A stretch of 64,000 nucleotides of DNA, from positions 1 to 64,000 of the forward strand of contig NZ_RQVR01000002.1 of the NCBI RefSeq assembly GCF_003865365.1, read 5' to 3'. Shown one piece after another: positions 1 to 7,045 of the stretch. The position numbers and the translations under genes were made by a program. The notes beneath the pieces were generated by a model, which was not told the DNA's origin, did no database searches, and saw nothing but the letters and a program-made list of their open reading frames with translations. The first letter of the stretch is position 1; each line of letters begins with the position of its first letter. The stretch is from Flavobacterium macacae (GTDB taxonomy: Bacteria; Bacteroidota; Bacteroidia; Flavobacteriales; Flavobacteriaceae).

Positions 1-579
1 TGCCGCATACGCACCATTTGGATCTTGTTTTCTTCCAAAAACATTAAAATAGCGCAAACCAATGGTTTCTAAACCATATGTTTTTCCAAAAATCGCTGCG
101 TATAATTCATTGACATATTTGGTAATTGCATAAGGAGAAAGAGGTTTACCAATACGGTCTTCTACTTTTGGCAATGCCTCTGAGTCTCCATACGTGGAAG
201 AACTTGCTGCATAGATAAAGCGTTTTATTTTTGCATCGCGAGAAGCGACAAGCATATTTAAAAATCCTGAAACATTGACTTCATTACTAGTAATGGGATC
301 ATTAATGGATCTTGGAACAGAACCCAATGCAGCGTGATGAAGTACAAAATCAACATGGGAAACTGCTTTTTCACAATCTGAGATCGAACGAATGTCTCCT
401 TCGATGAGCTCAAAATTTTCATTATCTAAAAACGGAGCCAAATTATGATGATGACCCGTTGAAAAATTATCCAAACACCGAACTGCATATCCTTTAAAAA
501 GAAAATACTCGCAAAGGTTAGATCCAATGAAACCTGCACCGCCTGTAATTAGGATTATTTCTTTTTTAAGTGTTTTCAT
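1..579 (-). CDS. NAD-dependent sugar-nucleotide epimerase (UDP-GlcNAc 4-epimerase-like), partial
   Basis: The first 193 codons of an extended short-chain dehydrogenase run off the left edge of the window. Translating the minus strand from the ATG at 577-579 gives the NAD-binding motif GGAGFIGSN near residues 14-22, then SSSTYGD and the catalytic YAITK (Tyr-x3-Lys), then RYFNVFG followed by QDPNGAYAA. That last segment is typical of WbpP/TviC-type UDP-N-acetylglucosamine 4-epimerases, which make sugar nucleotides for surface polysaccharides. Its place beside polysaccharide export genes fits that role. The C-terminal substrate-binding part is outside the window, so substrate specificity is an inference. 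Base composition is AT-rich, unlike the block beginning near 2050. Confidence 0.85.
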   Translation of the reverse strand, partial: MKTLKKEIILITGGAGFIGSNLCEYFLFKGYAVRCLDNFSTGHHHNLAPFLDNENFELIEGDIRSISDCEKAVSHVDFVLHHAALGSVPRSINDPITSNEVNVSGFLNMLVASRDAKIKRFIYAASSSTYGDSEALPKVEDRIGKPLSPYAITKYVNELYAAIFGKTYGLETIGLRYFNVFGRKQDPNGAYAA

Positions 580-605
580 ACAACGCTGTTGGAATTAAAT
601 TTTGG

Positions 606-613
606 CAAAAGTA
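606..613 (-). promoter_or_regulatory. Putative -7 box upstream of the epimerase
   Basis: The minus strand reads TACTTTTG, matching the Bacteroidota -7 consensus TAnnTTTG, about 27 bases before the epimerase ATG. A TTG lies 24 bases upstream, slightly beyond the usual spacing, so this is a moderate match. Confidence 0.4.
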
Positions 614-710
614 ATTATTTTAACAGTAGGTAAGTTACAAAATTTAAAACAAAAGCTACATCAATCACATAGCAATAAACATTTTGAGACAAAATTTAGT
701 TTATATAAAG

Positions 711-881
711 TAAACTGTATCAATAAAATTTTTCTCAATCTTATTAAAAACTATAAGTCCCTACTAAATAACTATAGAAAATAGTGCAGAATAAAGGAGC
801 CCGAAAGAAGTAAAATCTCCACTAGCTAAAAAAGAGTATTTAAAAAATTCGAAAATACAGATAGACCAAATTTTAATATCC
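711..881 (-). pseudogene. Decayed duplicate of the 3' end of the ABC-2 permease gene
   Basis: This stretch is close to identical with 1438-1625, the last part of the permease gene, including the stop-codon region and the same order of words. It carries scattered substitutions, small indels and a deletion of 14 bases (present at about 1591-1604, missing here), so the frame is lost. No matching 5' half of a permease is attached. It is best read as the relic of a second or earlier permease copy left by recombination at this locus. Confidence 0.85.
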
Positions 882-883
882 GA

Positions 884-937
884 GAGCGCGGATTTGTACC
901 CTAGGCGTCAGCCAAACTCACGAAGTAATCCGTGCTC
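884..937 (+). repeat. REP-like imperfect palindrome
   Basis: GAGCGCGGATT at 884-894 faces AATCCGTGCTC at 927-937; 10 of 11 positions pair across a loop of 32 bases. A related word (GATAGCGCAGATTTGCA) follows near 956-972. Short palindromes of this kind are often mobilised in trans by RAYT/IS200-type transposases. That link is inference, since no transposase is present here. Confidence 0.5.
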
Positions 938-1085
938 GCAATATTTTTCAAACCCGATAGCGCAGATTTGCACACGAGGAGGCTAAATTAGGACGAGACA
1001 CATTTACAATCAGAAAAATTAAACAAACGATGGAAGAACTATAACAGAATTTTTTATGACCAAAAAACAATTGTATAGCAAGTTT

Positions 1086-1160
1086 AGGATTAAAAATTAT
1101 ATTTGTATAGCTAAAGCAGGATTAATTTAATAACCTGTATAGTTATTTTAGGACGGGTCA
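1086..1160 (+). repeat. 75-base direct repeat, left copy (IS-end-like)
   Basis: All 75 bases are identical to 12777-12851 in the same orientation. Read on the minus strand it begins TGACCCGTCCTAAAATAAC. Motifs of the form GTATAG-N7-AGGA recur at 1074, 1105 and 1137, a spacing of 31-32 bases. A TG-starting end with internally repeated sites resembles transposase-binding ends such as those of IS21-family elements. The family assignment is inference, and no transposase lies next to it. Confidence 0.75.
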
Positions 1161-1182
1161 ATAGTTATTTTAGGACGGGTCA
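1139..1182 (+). repeat. Perfect 22-base tandem duplication of the IS-like end
   Basis: The unit at 1139-1160 is repeated exactly at 1161-1182 and carries the terminal word TTTTAGGACGGGTCA. It duplicates the outer end of the 75-base repeat. The second bracketing copy near 12850 lacks this duplication and instead continues into GGACGAGACAC, a variant word also found near 991. Confidence 0.8.
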
Positions 1183-1191
1183 CATCGCCAG

Positions 1192-1233
1192 ATACTCCCT
1201 ATCCTAGGCATGGATAGTGCATAGGGAGAGTAT
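1192..1233 (+). repeat. Imperfect inverted repeat beside the IS-like end
   Basis: CTCCCTAT at 1195-1202 pairs perfectly with ATAGGGAG at 1221-1228, and flanking bases extend the stem with a bulge. It sits 10 bases from the tandem IS-like ends. No gene or regulatory function can be assigned. The rest of 1240-1436 shows nothing recognisable. Confidence 0.4.
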
Positions 1234-1436
1234 GAAAACAATTATGTAAAATAGAAAATAAAAATGTTTTAGTTACAGTATAGATTTTACCATTTCTTAA
1301 AGGTCGGCCTAATTTCTTTGCGTACAGTAAAAATTAAAAACAGAAGTATATTTTTTTTGCATTGATGAAAAATCCATCTTTGAAATTTTGTCTAAAAAGT
1401 AGTTTAAATCGGATTATACCAAAAGTGTCTCACAAC

Positions 1437-2330
1437 TTAAACCGTATCAATAAAATTTTTCTCAGTCTTATTGAAAACTAAAAGTCCTACTAAAAAAATA
1501 ACTATAGAAAATGTTGCAGAATAAATGAGCCCGAAAGCAGTAAATTCTCCGCTACCTAAAAAAGAGTATTTAAAAAATTCAAAAATACTAGTCAAAGGAT
1601 TCAGATAGACCAAATTTTCATATCCATATGGCTTTAATTTACTAACTACTAAAGAAGTGGGATAAACTACCGGCGTCAAATACATATACAATTGCACGCC
1701 AAAACCAACCAAGAAAGAAAGATCTCTATATTTTGTGGTCATTGAAGAAATTATCATCCCAAAACCTAAGGAAAGCAAAGCCATCTGCAACAATAAAATG
1801 GGCAAGAAAACAATTTCCCAATTGGGAAGCGGTGCCTTACCTTTAAAAATAAAATAAGCCAGCATGCAAATAAAAAAGAGAAATTGTATTCCGAACTTCA
1901 GCAAATTGGAAATAGTAACCGACATCGGCACAATTACCCTTGGAAAATAAACCTTTCCAAAAACGTTTTGATTGGACTTAAAAGTATCAGAAGTAGATTT
2001 AAAACAATCTGCAAAATAAAACCAGAGCGTATTTCCTGCCAAAGCAAACAGAAAATAATGGATCCCGTCAGATTCGATCTGGGCAATCTTGTTAAAAATG
2101 ACAAATTGCACCGCCGAGGTAAGGACCGGCTGGATCAGGAACCAGAGCGGGCCCAGGATGGTCTGCTTGTAATACGTCACGATATCCCGCTTCACAAAAA
2201 GAAAAAGCAGGTCGCGGTAGCGCCAGATTTCCTTAAAATTAAAAGCCAGAAGCTTGTTCTTCGGCGCGATTTCATACAGCCACGGCTCGTTTTCAAGTGC
2301 GGCTTCGGGCGGTGCTATTTTTTGAGCCAT
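1437..2330 (-). CDS. ABC-2 type polysaccharide export permease (Wzm/KpsM/TagG-like)
   Basis: The 297-residue membrane protein has the layout of ABC-2 permeases: a cytoplasmic N-terminus with FNFKEIWRYRDLLFLFVKRD, about six hydrophobic spans, and motifs such as LGPLWFLIQP and YLTPVVYP. Such permeases pair with a Wzt/KpsT ATPase to move lipid-linked polysaccharide across the inner membrane. The ATG overlaps the TAG stop of the upstream kinase reading frame (2315-2317), which suggests translational coupling. No ATPase gene follows. Instead there is debris including a duplicate of its own 3' end. G+C changes inside the gene: 37 of 60 bases at 2101-2160 against 23 of 60 at 1801-1860, as in a recombinant. 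Confidence 0.9.
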   Translation of the reverse strand: MAQKIAPPEAALENEPWLYEIAPKNKLLAFNFKEIWRYRDLLFLFVKRDIVTYYKQTILGPLWFLIQPVLTSAVQFVIFNKIAQIESDGIHYFLFALAGNTLWFYFADCFKSTSDTFKSNQNVFGKVYFPRVIVPMSVTISNLLKFGIQFLFFICMLAYFIFKGKAPLPNWEIVFLPILLLQMALLSLGFGMIISSMTTKYRDLSFLVGFGVQLYMYLTPVVYPTSLVVSKLKPYGYENLVYLNPLTSIFEFFKYSFLGSGEFTAFGLIYSATFSIVIFLVGLLVFNKTEKNFIDTV

Positions 2331-4755
2331 TTGCTTTTTATTTGGTTCAGGACGCCGGGTGCGCCCCCTTCTTCATGGTAGCCCTTACCGTAATCGCCAT
2401 AACCGTAGCCGTAGCCGTAGCCAGAACGCGCATTGCTCTCAAAACCATTTAAAATGATGCTGATGTTGGAAAGCCCCCGCGCTTGTGCTTGTCGTTGACC
2501 AGGTGCAGCATGGCTTTTTTGGTAACGTGCTGGCGTACCACATAAAGGATGGCGTCGCAGAAAGGGGCAAGTTCCAGCGCATCGGAAACAAGCCCTACGG
2601 GCGGCGTGTCCAGGATGATATAATCATATTCTTTTTTCAGCTCCTCCAAAAGCTCGGACATCGATTCCCCCAAAAGAAGTTCCGACGGATTGGGAGGGAT
2701 CGGCCCCGAAGTGATGACGTCAAGATACGGAATTTCGGTCCGCTGCGTGATGGCCGCAAGCGTTTTTTGCCCGATGAGGTAATGGACGACGCCCACCTCG
2801 TTTTGAAGGTTGAAATCAGCAAAGATCTTGGGCTTTCGAAGGTCAAGCCCCACGATGACCGTCTTTTTTTCGCTCAAGGCAAAAACCGTCGCGATATTGA
2901 TCGAACAGAAGGTTTTCCCCTCCCCGCTCACGGAGGAAGTCAGCATCAGCGTTTTGGCGCCGGTGCGGTTTTGCTTTTTGTAAAGGAACTGCAGCGACGA
3001 CCGGATAGCCCGGAAAGACTCCGCAAGCGCTGATTTCGGACGCTCGAAGACGGCAAGGTTCCCTGCTCCTTTTTTCTTCCCGATGACGCCCAGAAGCGGG
3101 ATCTTGGTAAGCTGGGCAATATCATCGGCAGTATGCACGCTGTTGTCAAGAAAAACAATGACAAAGGCCACGGAAAGCGGAAAAAGCATCCCTAAAAACA
3201 AGGCCATGACATAATTGACGCTGGTCTTCGGCCCGATCAGCCCCCCGCCGGTATCTTTTGCCGGATCGATAAAATGGATATCGGAAAGGTTGGCTGCCTT
3301 GACGATATTGGCCTCATTCCGCTTCTCCATAAAAGTATTGAAGACGGTTTCGGTCAGGTCATGGGCGCGCGTGATTTTCAGGAGGTCCTGCTGTTCCTCG
3401 GGAAGCTTCCGGATGGTGCCTTCCGTTCACGCAATACGCGTGCTGACCAGCGAGAGGTCGTTTTCCATGACGGCCTTGGCCGATTCGATATTTTCAAGAA
3501 GCACTTTTTTGATGGCTTCCATTTCATTGTCAAAATCCTTGAAGAAGCGCGCATTTTTTACGGCATAGGCCTTTTCCGAACGCTGGACGGAAAGCGCAAT
3601 CAGGCGGGAAACATTGCCCACCACATTGGGATCCTCGATTCCGGCTACGGCCGGAGCCGGGAGCTTTGAATAGTCGACGCTGTTGTTCAGATACGACTTG
3701 AGCGTAGTATAGTAGGATAGTTTTCGGCGGATGCCGTCGCGCTCAAGGTCGAGCTCCGACAGTTTTTCCGAAATCTTTTCGCCGCCTTCCTCAAGCTGCA
3801 GCACATTTTTTCCCTTTCTGAATTCTTTAAGCTGGCCTTCGGTTCCCTTGAGCACGCCTTCCATGGCAACAAGCGTGCTGTCGATAAAGGCGATGGTGTT
3901 GATCGCAAACTGGTTCTTGCTGTCGAGCTGGTTCTTGCGGAGCACGTCAACGGTCGCGTTCAGGTAGTCCACCATAACGGCTTTGTTGGTGCCCTGCATG
4001 CCCAGGCGGATGATGGATCCCGCTTTCAGGTCGGCTTCCACCTGGATTCCCTGGAACTGGGCCACCGTCCCGTTAAAATCATCAAAGCGCACGTAAAATT
4101 CCCGGCCCACGTAGCCGCTGGCATCGGGCTGCAGCTGCAGGTTCCAGTGGAGGTAAGGCAGGTCCAGCGGGGTGCCGATCGCAGCCCTTTTGACGGATTC
4201 TTGCGGCGAAACCGCAACGTGGCGCACCGACTGGTCCGCATAGGTCATGACCGCCGCCGAAGGCGAGGAAAAGGGCACGGACAGTTCGTATTCGGTGGGC
4301 GTGACGAATTTGATCTTGATCGGAAGGCCTAATAGCTGGCCTTTGTGCGGGTCGATGGAGACCCTGAAAGGCGATTCGCCATAAGCATCCTCCATCTGGT
4401 ATTCGCCGTCCTTCAGGTATTTGATGTAATACTGGAGCTTGGCCACCACCGCTTCATTGTGCGACCGTGATTTTAAGGTGGTAATGACACTCTGTACCTT
4501 GTCGGAAGTGCCGCCCCAGTTGAAGACAAGGCTGGTATTGGAAGTAAAAAACGGATTGCTTTCTTCACGGATGGCTATCGTGCTCTCCATTCCGTAAATC
4601 TTTTGCTTCCGGATGTTCAGCTGGTAGGCGGCAAAAAGACAGAGGGCAAGGCTGAGCAGGAACCATTTCCAGTAGCTCAATATTTTTAGCAGAAAGCCTT
4701 TGAAATCGAAATTATTTTGGTTTTCAAAAAAAGAAAAGTCTTTTGGATCAAGCAT
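2315..4755 (-). pseudogene. Wzc/GumC-like chain-length regulator and BY-kinase, broken in two places
   Basis: A full-length family member of about 810 codons can be reconstructed. The N-terminal Wzz-like part has a membrane span near residues 31-46 and a periplasmic coiled region. A second span near 516-535 leads to the kinase with SGEGKT (near 610-615), the Walker A' segment GLDLRKP, and Walker B IILDTPP. The frame is cut by an in-frame TGA at 3427-3429; the same frame resumes as TEGTIRKLPEEQQ. A second break is a one-base loss in the run of five C at 2474-2478. After it the tail in another frame carries six tyrosines in SGYGYGYGYGDYGKGY, the usual autophosphorylation cluster, and stops at 2315. 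Unless these are sequence errors, the encoded kinase is inactive or split. Confidence 0.85.
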
Positions 4756-4769
4756 AAATTAAGATCAGT

Positions 4770-5559
4770 TTATCTGGTTAACAGAACGATGGTAGTGGTT
4801 ACTAACGAAATAAGCGTGATAATAGTGCCCAGCGAAGAAATTCCGGTGGTTCCGGTTCCCCAAGATTTTTGCTTCAGCGGCTTGATATAGATGTAGTCGT
4901 TGGGCTGCAGATAATAATAGGGAGAATTCATGGCGCTGATATCGGTCAGGTCAAGGGAGTGCATTTTCAGTCCCATGCGGAAACTGCCTGATTATCATGA
5001 CATTTTTTCGGTCTCCGGTAATCGTTATATCGCCAGAATTGGCAATAGCCTCCATGACATTTGCCTTTTCCTGGAACAGGACTTTGCTTCCCGGCGAGCC
5101 GATTTCTCCATTCACGGTATAACGCAGGCCGCTCAGTTTCAAAGTGACAAAAATATTGGCTTCCTTATGGAAATAGTCGTCCAGCAGTTGCTTTTCAATC
5201 ATAAGGCGGATCTCTTCCAGGGTAAAGCCCAGGACGTTCATCTCGCCCAAGACAGGCATTCGGATGTTTCCATGGTCGTCCACAGTATAGCCGCTGAAGT
5301 AAAGCGACTGCTCGGTCTCCCCCGCCGCACCGGTATCTCCGGCGTTAAACATCGCCACCAGCGAAGGATCAAGCGCCTTTAACTTGATGCTCAGGACGTC
5401 ATTGATTTGGATGCGGTAGGGTTTTGCCACCACTGGATGTATGGCCGGAACGGCGCCTGAATTATTTTTATCTTGAAGATAGATCAGGTCTTGTGTCGGA
5501 ACGCACGAAGTAAAAAAAATACCTGCCAGAAGCACGAAGATCAATAAGGCCTTATTCAT
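4770..5559 (-). pseudogene. Wza-like polysaccharide export lipoprotein, frameshifted
   Basis: From the ATG at 5557-5559 the product begins with a signal peptide and the lipobox FFTSC, then VPTQDLIYLQD and a Poly_export domain (YRIQINDVLSIKL) with SLBB-like segments. The frame breaks near 4964-4990, where a run of four A (minus strand) probably gained a base. The rest (KMHSLDLTD, YYYLQPNDYIYI) continues in another frame to a C-terminal membrane-anchoring helix and a stop at 4770. Together the pieces make about 260 residues, normal for Bacteroidota Wza proteins. An upstream ATG at 5595 is rejected because it lies between the promoter elements. The protein would form the outer-membrane exit for the polymer handled by the kinase and permease. 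Confidence 0.85.
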
Positions 5560-5578
5560 GGATGGGATTTTAAGGGAA

Positions 5579-5609
5579 CAAATATAGTTTTTCATTACAG
5601 CCGGGGCAA
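5579..5609 (-). promoter_or_regulatory. Bacteroidota-type promoter of the export operon
   Basis: On the minus strand TTG (5607-5609) and TATATTTG (5579-5586) are separated by exactly 20 bases, matching TTG-N17-23-TAnnTTTG. It lies between the recR stop and the Wza-like start and fixes that start at 5559, giving a leader of roughly 14 bases. Confidence 0.75.
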
Positions 5610-5614
5610 GTTTT

Positions 5615-6235
5615 CTACTTATTTTTCAGGGAATTCTCAAACGGAACGCGGTGCAGGATGCTGCGCCCCAGCGTAACCTCATCGGCATATTCCAGTTCAT
5701 CGCCCACAGAGATGCCCCGGGCAATCGCGGAAGTAATGATGTCCGCATCCTGCAGCTGCCTGTAAATATAAAAATTGGTGGTATCGCCTTCCATCGTAGA
5801 ACTCAGCGCAAAGATCAGTTCGCGGATGCCCCCCGACCGCACCTTTGAAACAAGGCTGGAAATGGTTAGCTGGCTGGGCCCGACGCCGTCGATAGGCGAA
5901 ATCTTGCCCCCTAGGACATGGTAGGTCCCCCTAAATTGCCCCGTATTTTCAATAGCCATCACGTCCCGGATATCCTCTACCACGCAAATCAGGGCTTTGT
6001 CCCGTTTTTCATTGGAACAGATTTCGCAGAGGGCAGTATCAGAAATAGTGTGGCAGCTCTGGCAAAATTGGATGTCTTCGCGAAGCGACAAGAGTGCCTG
6101 CGATAAAAATCGGGTCCGCTCCTTGGGCTGTTTTAGCAAGTGGAGCACCAGTCGCAGGGCAGTCCGTTTTCCGATGCCGGGCAGTTGCGACATTTCGTAC
6201 ACGGCTTTTTCTAAAAGTTTTGAGCTGAATTCCAT
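5615..6235 (-). CDS. recR: Recombination mediator protein RecR
   Basis: RecR works with RecO/RecF to load RecA at gaps. The product of about 206 residues has the helix-hairpin-helix [14 protein letters not shown], a four-cysteine zinc finger ([16 protein letters not shown]) and a Toprim domain with [12 protein letters not shown], ending in the conserved [12 protein letters not shown]. The ATG at 6235 is preferred over one at 6244 because the -7 box covers the latter. Composition is unexpectedly G+C-rich for this window (35 of 60 bases at 5881-5940), like the accessory genes on both sides. This raises the possibility that the locus was replaced by DNA from a higher-G+C relative. Confidence 0.97.
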   Translation of the reverse strand: MEFSSKLLEKAVYEMSQLPGIGKRTALRLVLHLLKQPKERTRFLSQALLSLREDIQFCQSCHTISDTALCEICSNEKRDKALICVVEDIRDVMAIENTGQFRGTYHVLGGKISPIDGVGPSQLTISSLVSKVRSGGIRELIFALSSTMEGDTTNFYIYRQLQDADIITSAIARGISVGDELEYADEVTLGRSILHRVPFENSLKNK

Positions 6236-6241
6236 AGGCCG

Positions 6242-6249
6242 CAAAGATA
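6242..6249 (-). promoter_or_regulatory. -7 box of recR, implying a near-leaderless mRNA
   Basis: The minus strand reads TATCTTTG, then CGGCCT, then the ATG at 6235. Transcription starting about 6 bases after the box would leave almost no 5' leader. No convincing TTG element is visible at the normal distance. Confidence 0.6.
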
Positions 6250-6434
6250 AGTATTTAGTTTTTAGTATGTAAATTTCCTAGGCCGTTTTGGAGCTTTTAA
6301 AAGAGGCTGCGGCGCACCAGCTTGAACGCCGGGCAATAGGGGGAAACCGTGTAAACAATTGGAGAAATAGCATAACGGCCGGTTTCCAAAAAAAAGGGAA
6401 CTTTATAAACAGCTAACCTAAAAATGTAAAAGTT

Positions 6435-6872
6435 ATGAGTCCTAAAAACTTTCTAGCCGGCCTTGGCGGCGCCATCGTATTAAACCTGCTGCACGAATCG
6501 TTTAAAAAATCAAAGGTGGATGCGCCCAGGGTGGATCTTGTGGGGCAAGAAGCGCTGCAAAAGGTCGTGGGCTTTTTCGGAAGCCAAATGAACAGCAGGC
6601 AGACCATATACAATGCGACTCTGGCAGGCGATCTGATCAGCAATGCGGCCTATTACAGCATGATTGGAAACAGTCCGAACCAGCTGTTTGGCAAAGCCGT
6701 CTCCCTGGGACTTGTCGCCGGAATCGGTGCCGTTACGGTTCCGGAACAGATTGGACTGGATGCCAAGCCCGTCGCAAAAAACACGCAGGTAAAAGCAATG
6801 ACGGTGGGCTACTACGTAATTGGGGCGCTCGCCACCGCAGCCATTTTAAAAATGCTTCAGGGCAGACAGTAG
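6435..6872 (+). CDS. Hypothetical protein with glycine/alanine-rich hydrophobic segments
   Basis: A 145-residue open frame lies alone on the plus strand between recR and the pilus genes. The N-terminus (FLAGLGGAIVLNLLHE) and two later stretches (VSLGLVAGIGAVTV; VGYYVIGALATAAILKML) are hydrophobic enough for membrane insertion. The middle (SRQTIYNATLAGDLISNAAYYSM) looks helical. I do not recognise the family. Length, composition and a sensible start support a real gene, but no function can be assigned. It shares the G+C-rich character of the surrounding block. Confidence 0.6.
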   Translation: MSPKNFLAGLGGAIVLNLLHESFKKSKVDAPRVDLVGQEALQKVVGFFGSQMNSRQTIYNATLAGDLISNAAYYSMIGNSPNQLFGKAVSLGLVAGIGAVTVPEQIGLDAKPVAKNTQVKAMTVGYYVIGALATAAILKMLQGRQ

Positions 6873-7045
6873 CAATTCCCCAAAAAAAAATCAGGCCGTT
6901 GCAGCGGCAATCGCGTTGGACGGATGTTGCAATGCATTGCTCAGGGAACAAAAACAGCAGGCAAAGCGCAGGCCGTTACGGCAGGCGCCGGGATGCCCGA
7001 TACCGCCGCAACGCACGGATCGGGGCCTGCCCCGTCCCCGCAGGG

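Noticed and set aside
602..784. 60-residue open frame on the plus strand
   Set aside because: It overlaps the promoter box of the epimerase and the decayed permease copy on the other strand; its translation is low-complexity Lys/Asn/Leu.
2474..2478. Programmed ribosomal frameshift at the C5 run
   Set aside because: No slippery heptamer or downstream pseudoknot was evident, and the kinase already carries a stop codon upstream.
3427..3429. Selenocysteine at the in-frame TGA of the kinase gene
   Set aside because: BY-kinases have no selenocysteine at this place, and a second lesion exists downstream; decay or error is simpler.
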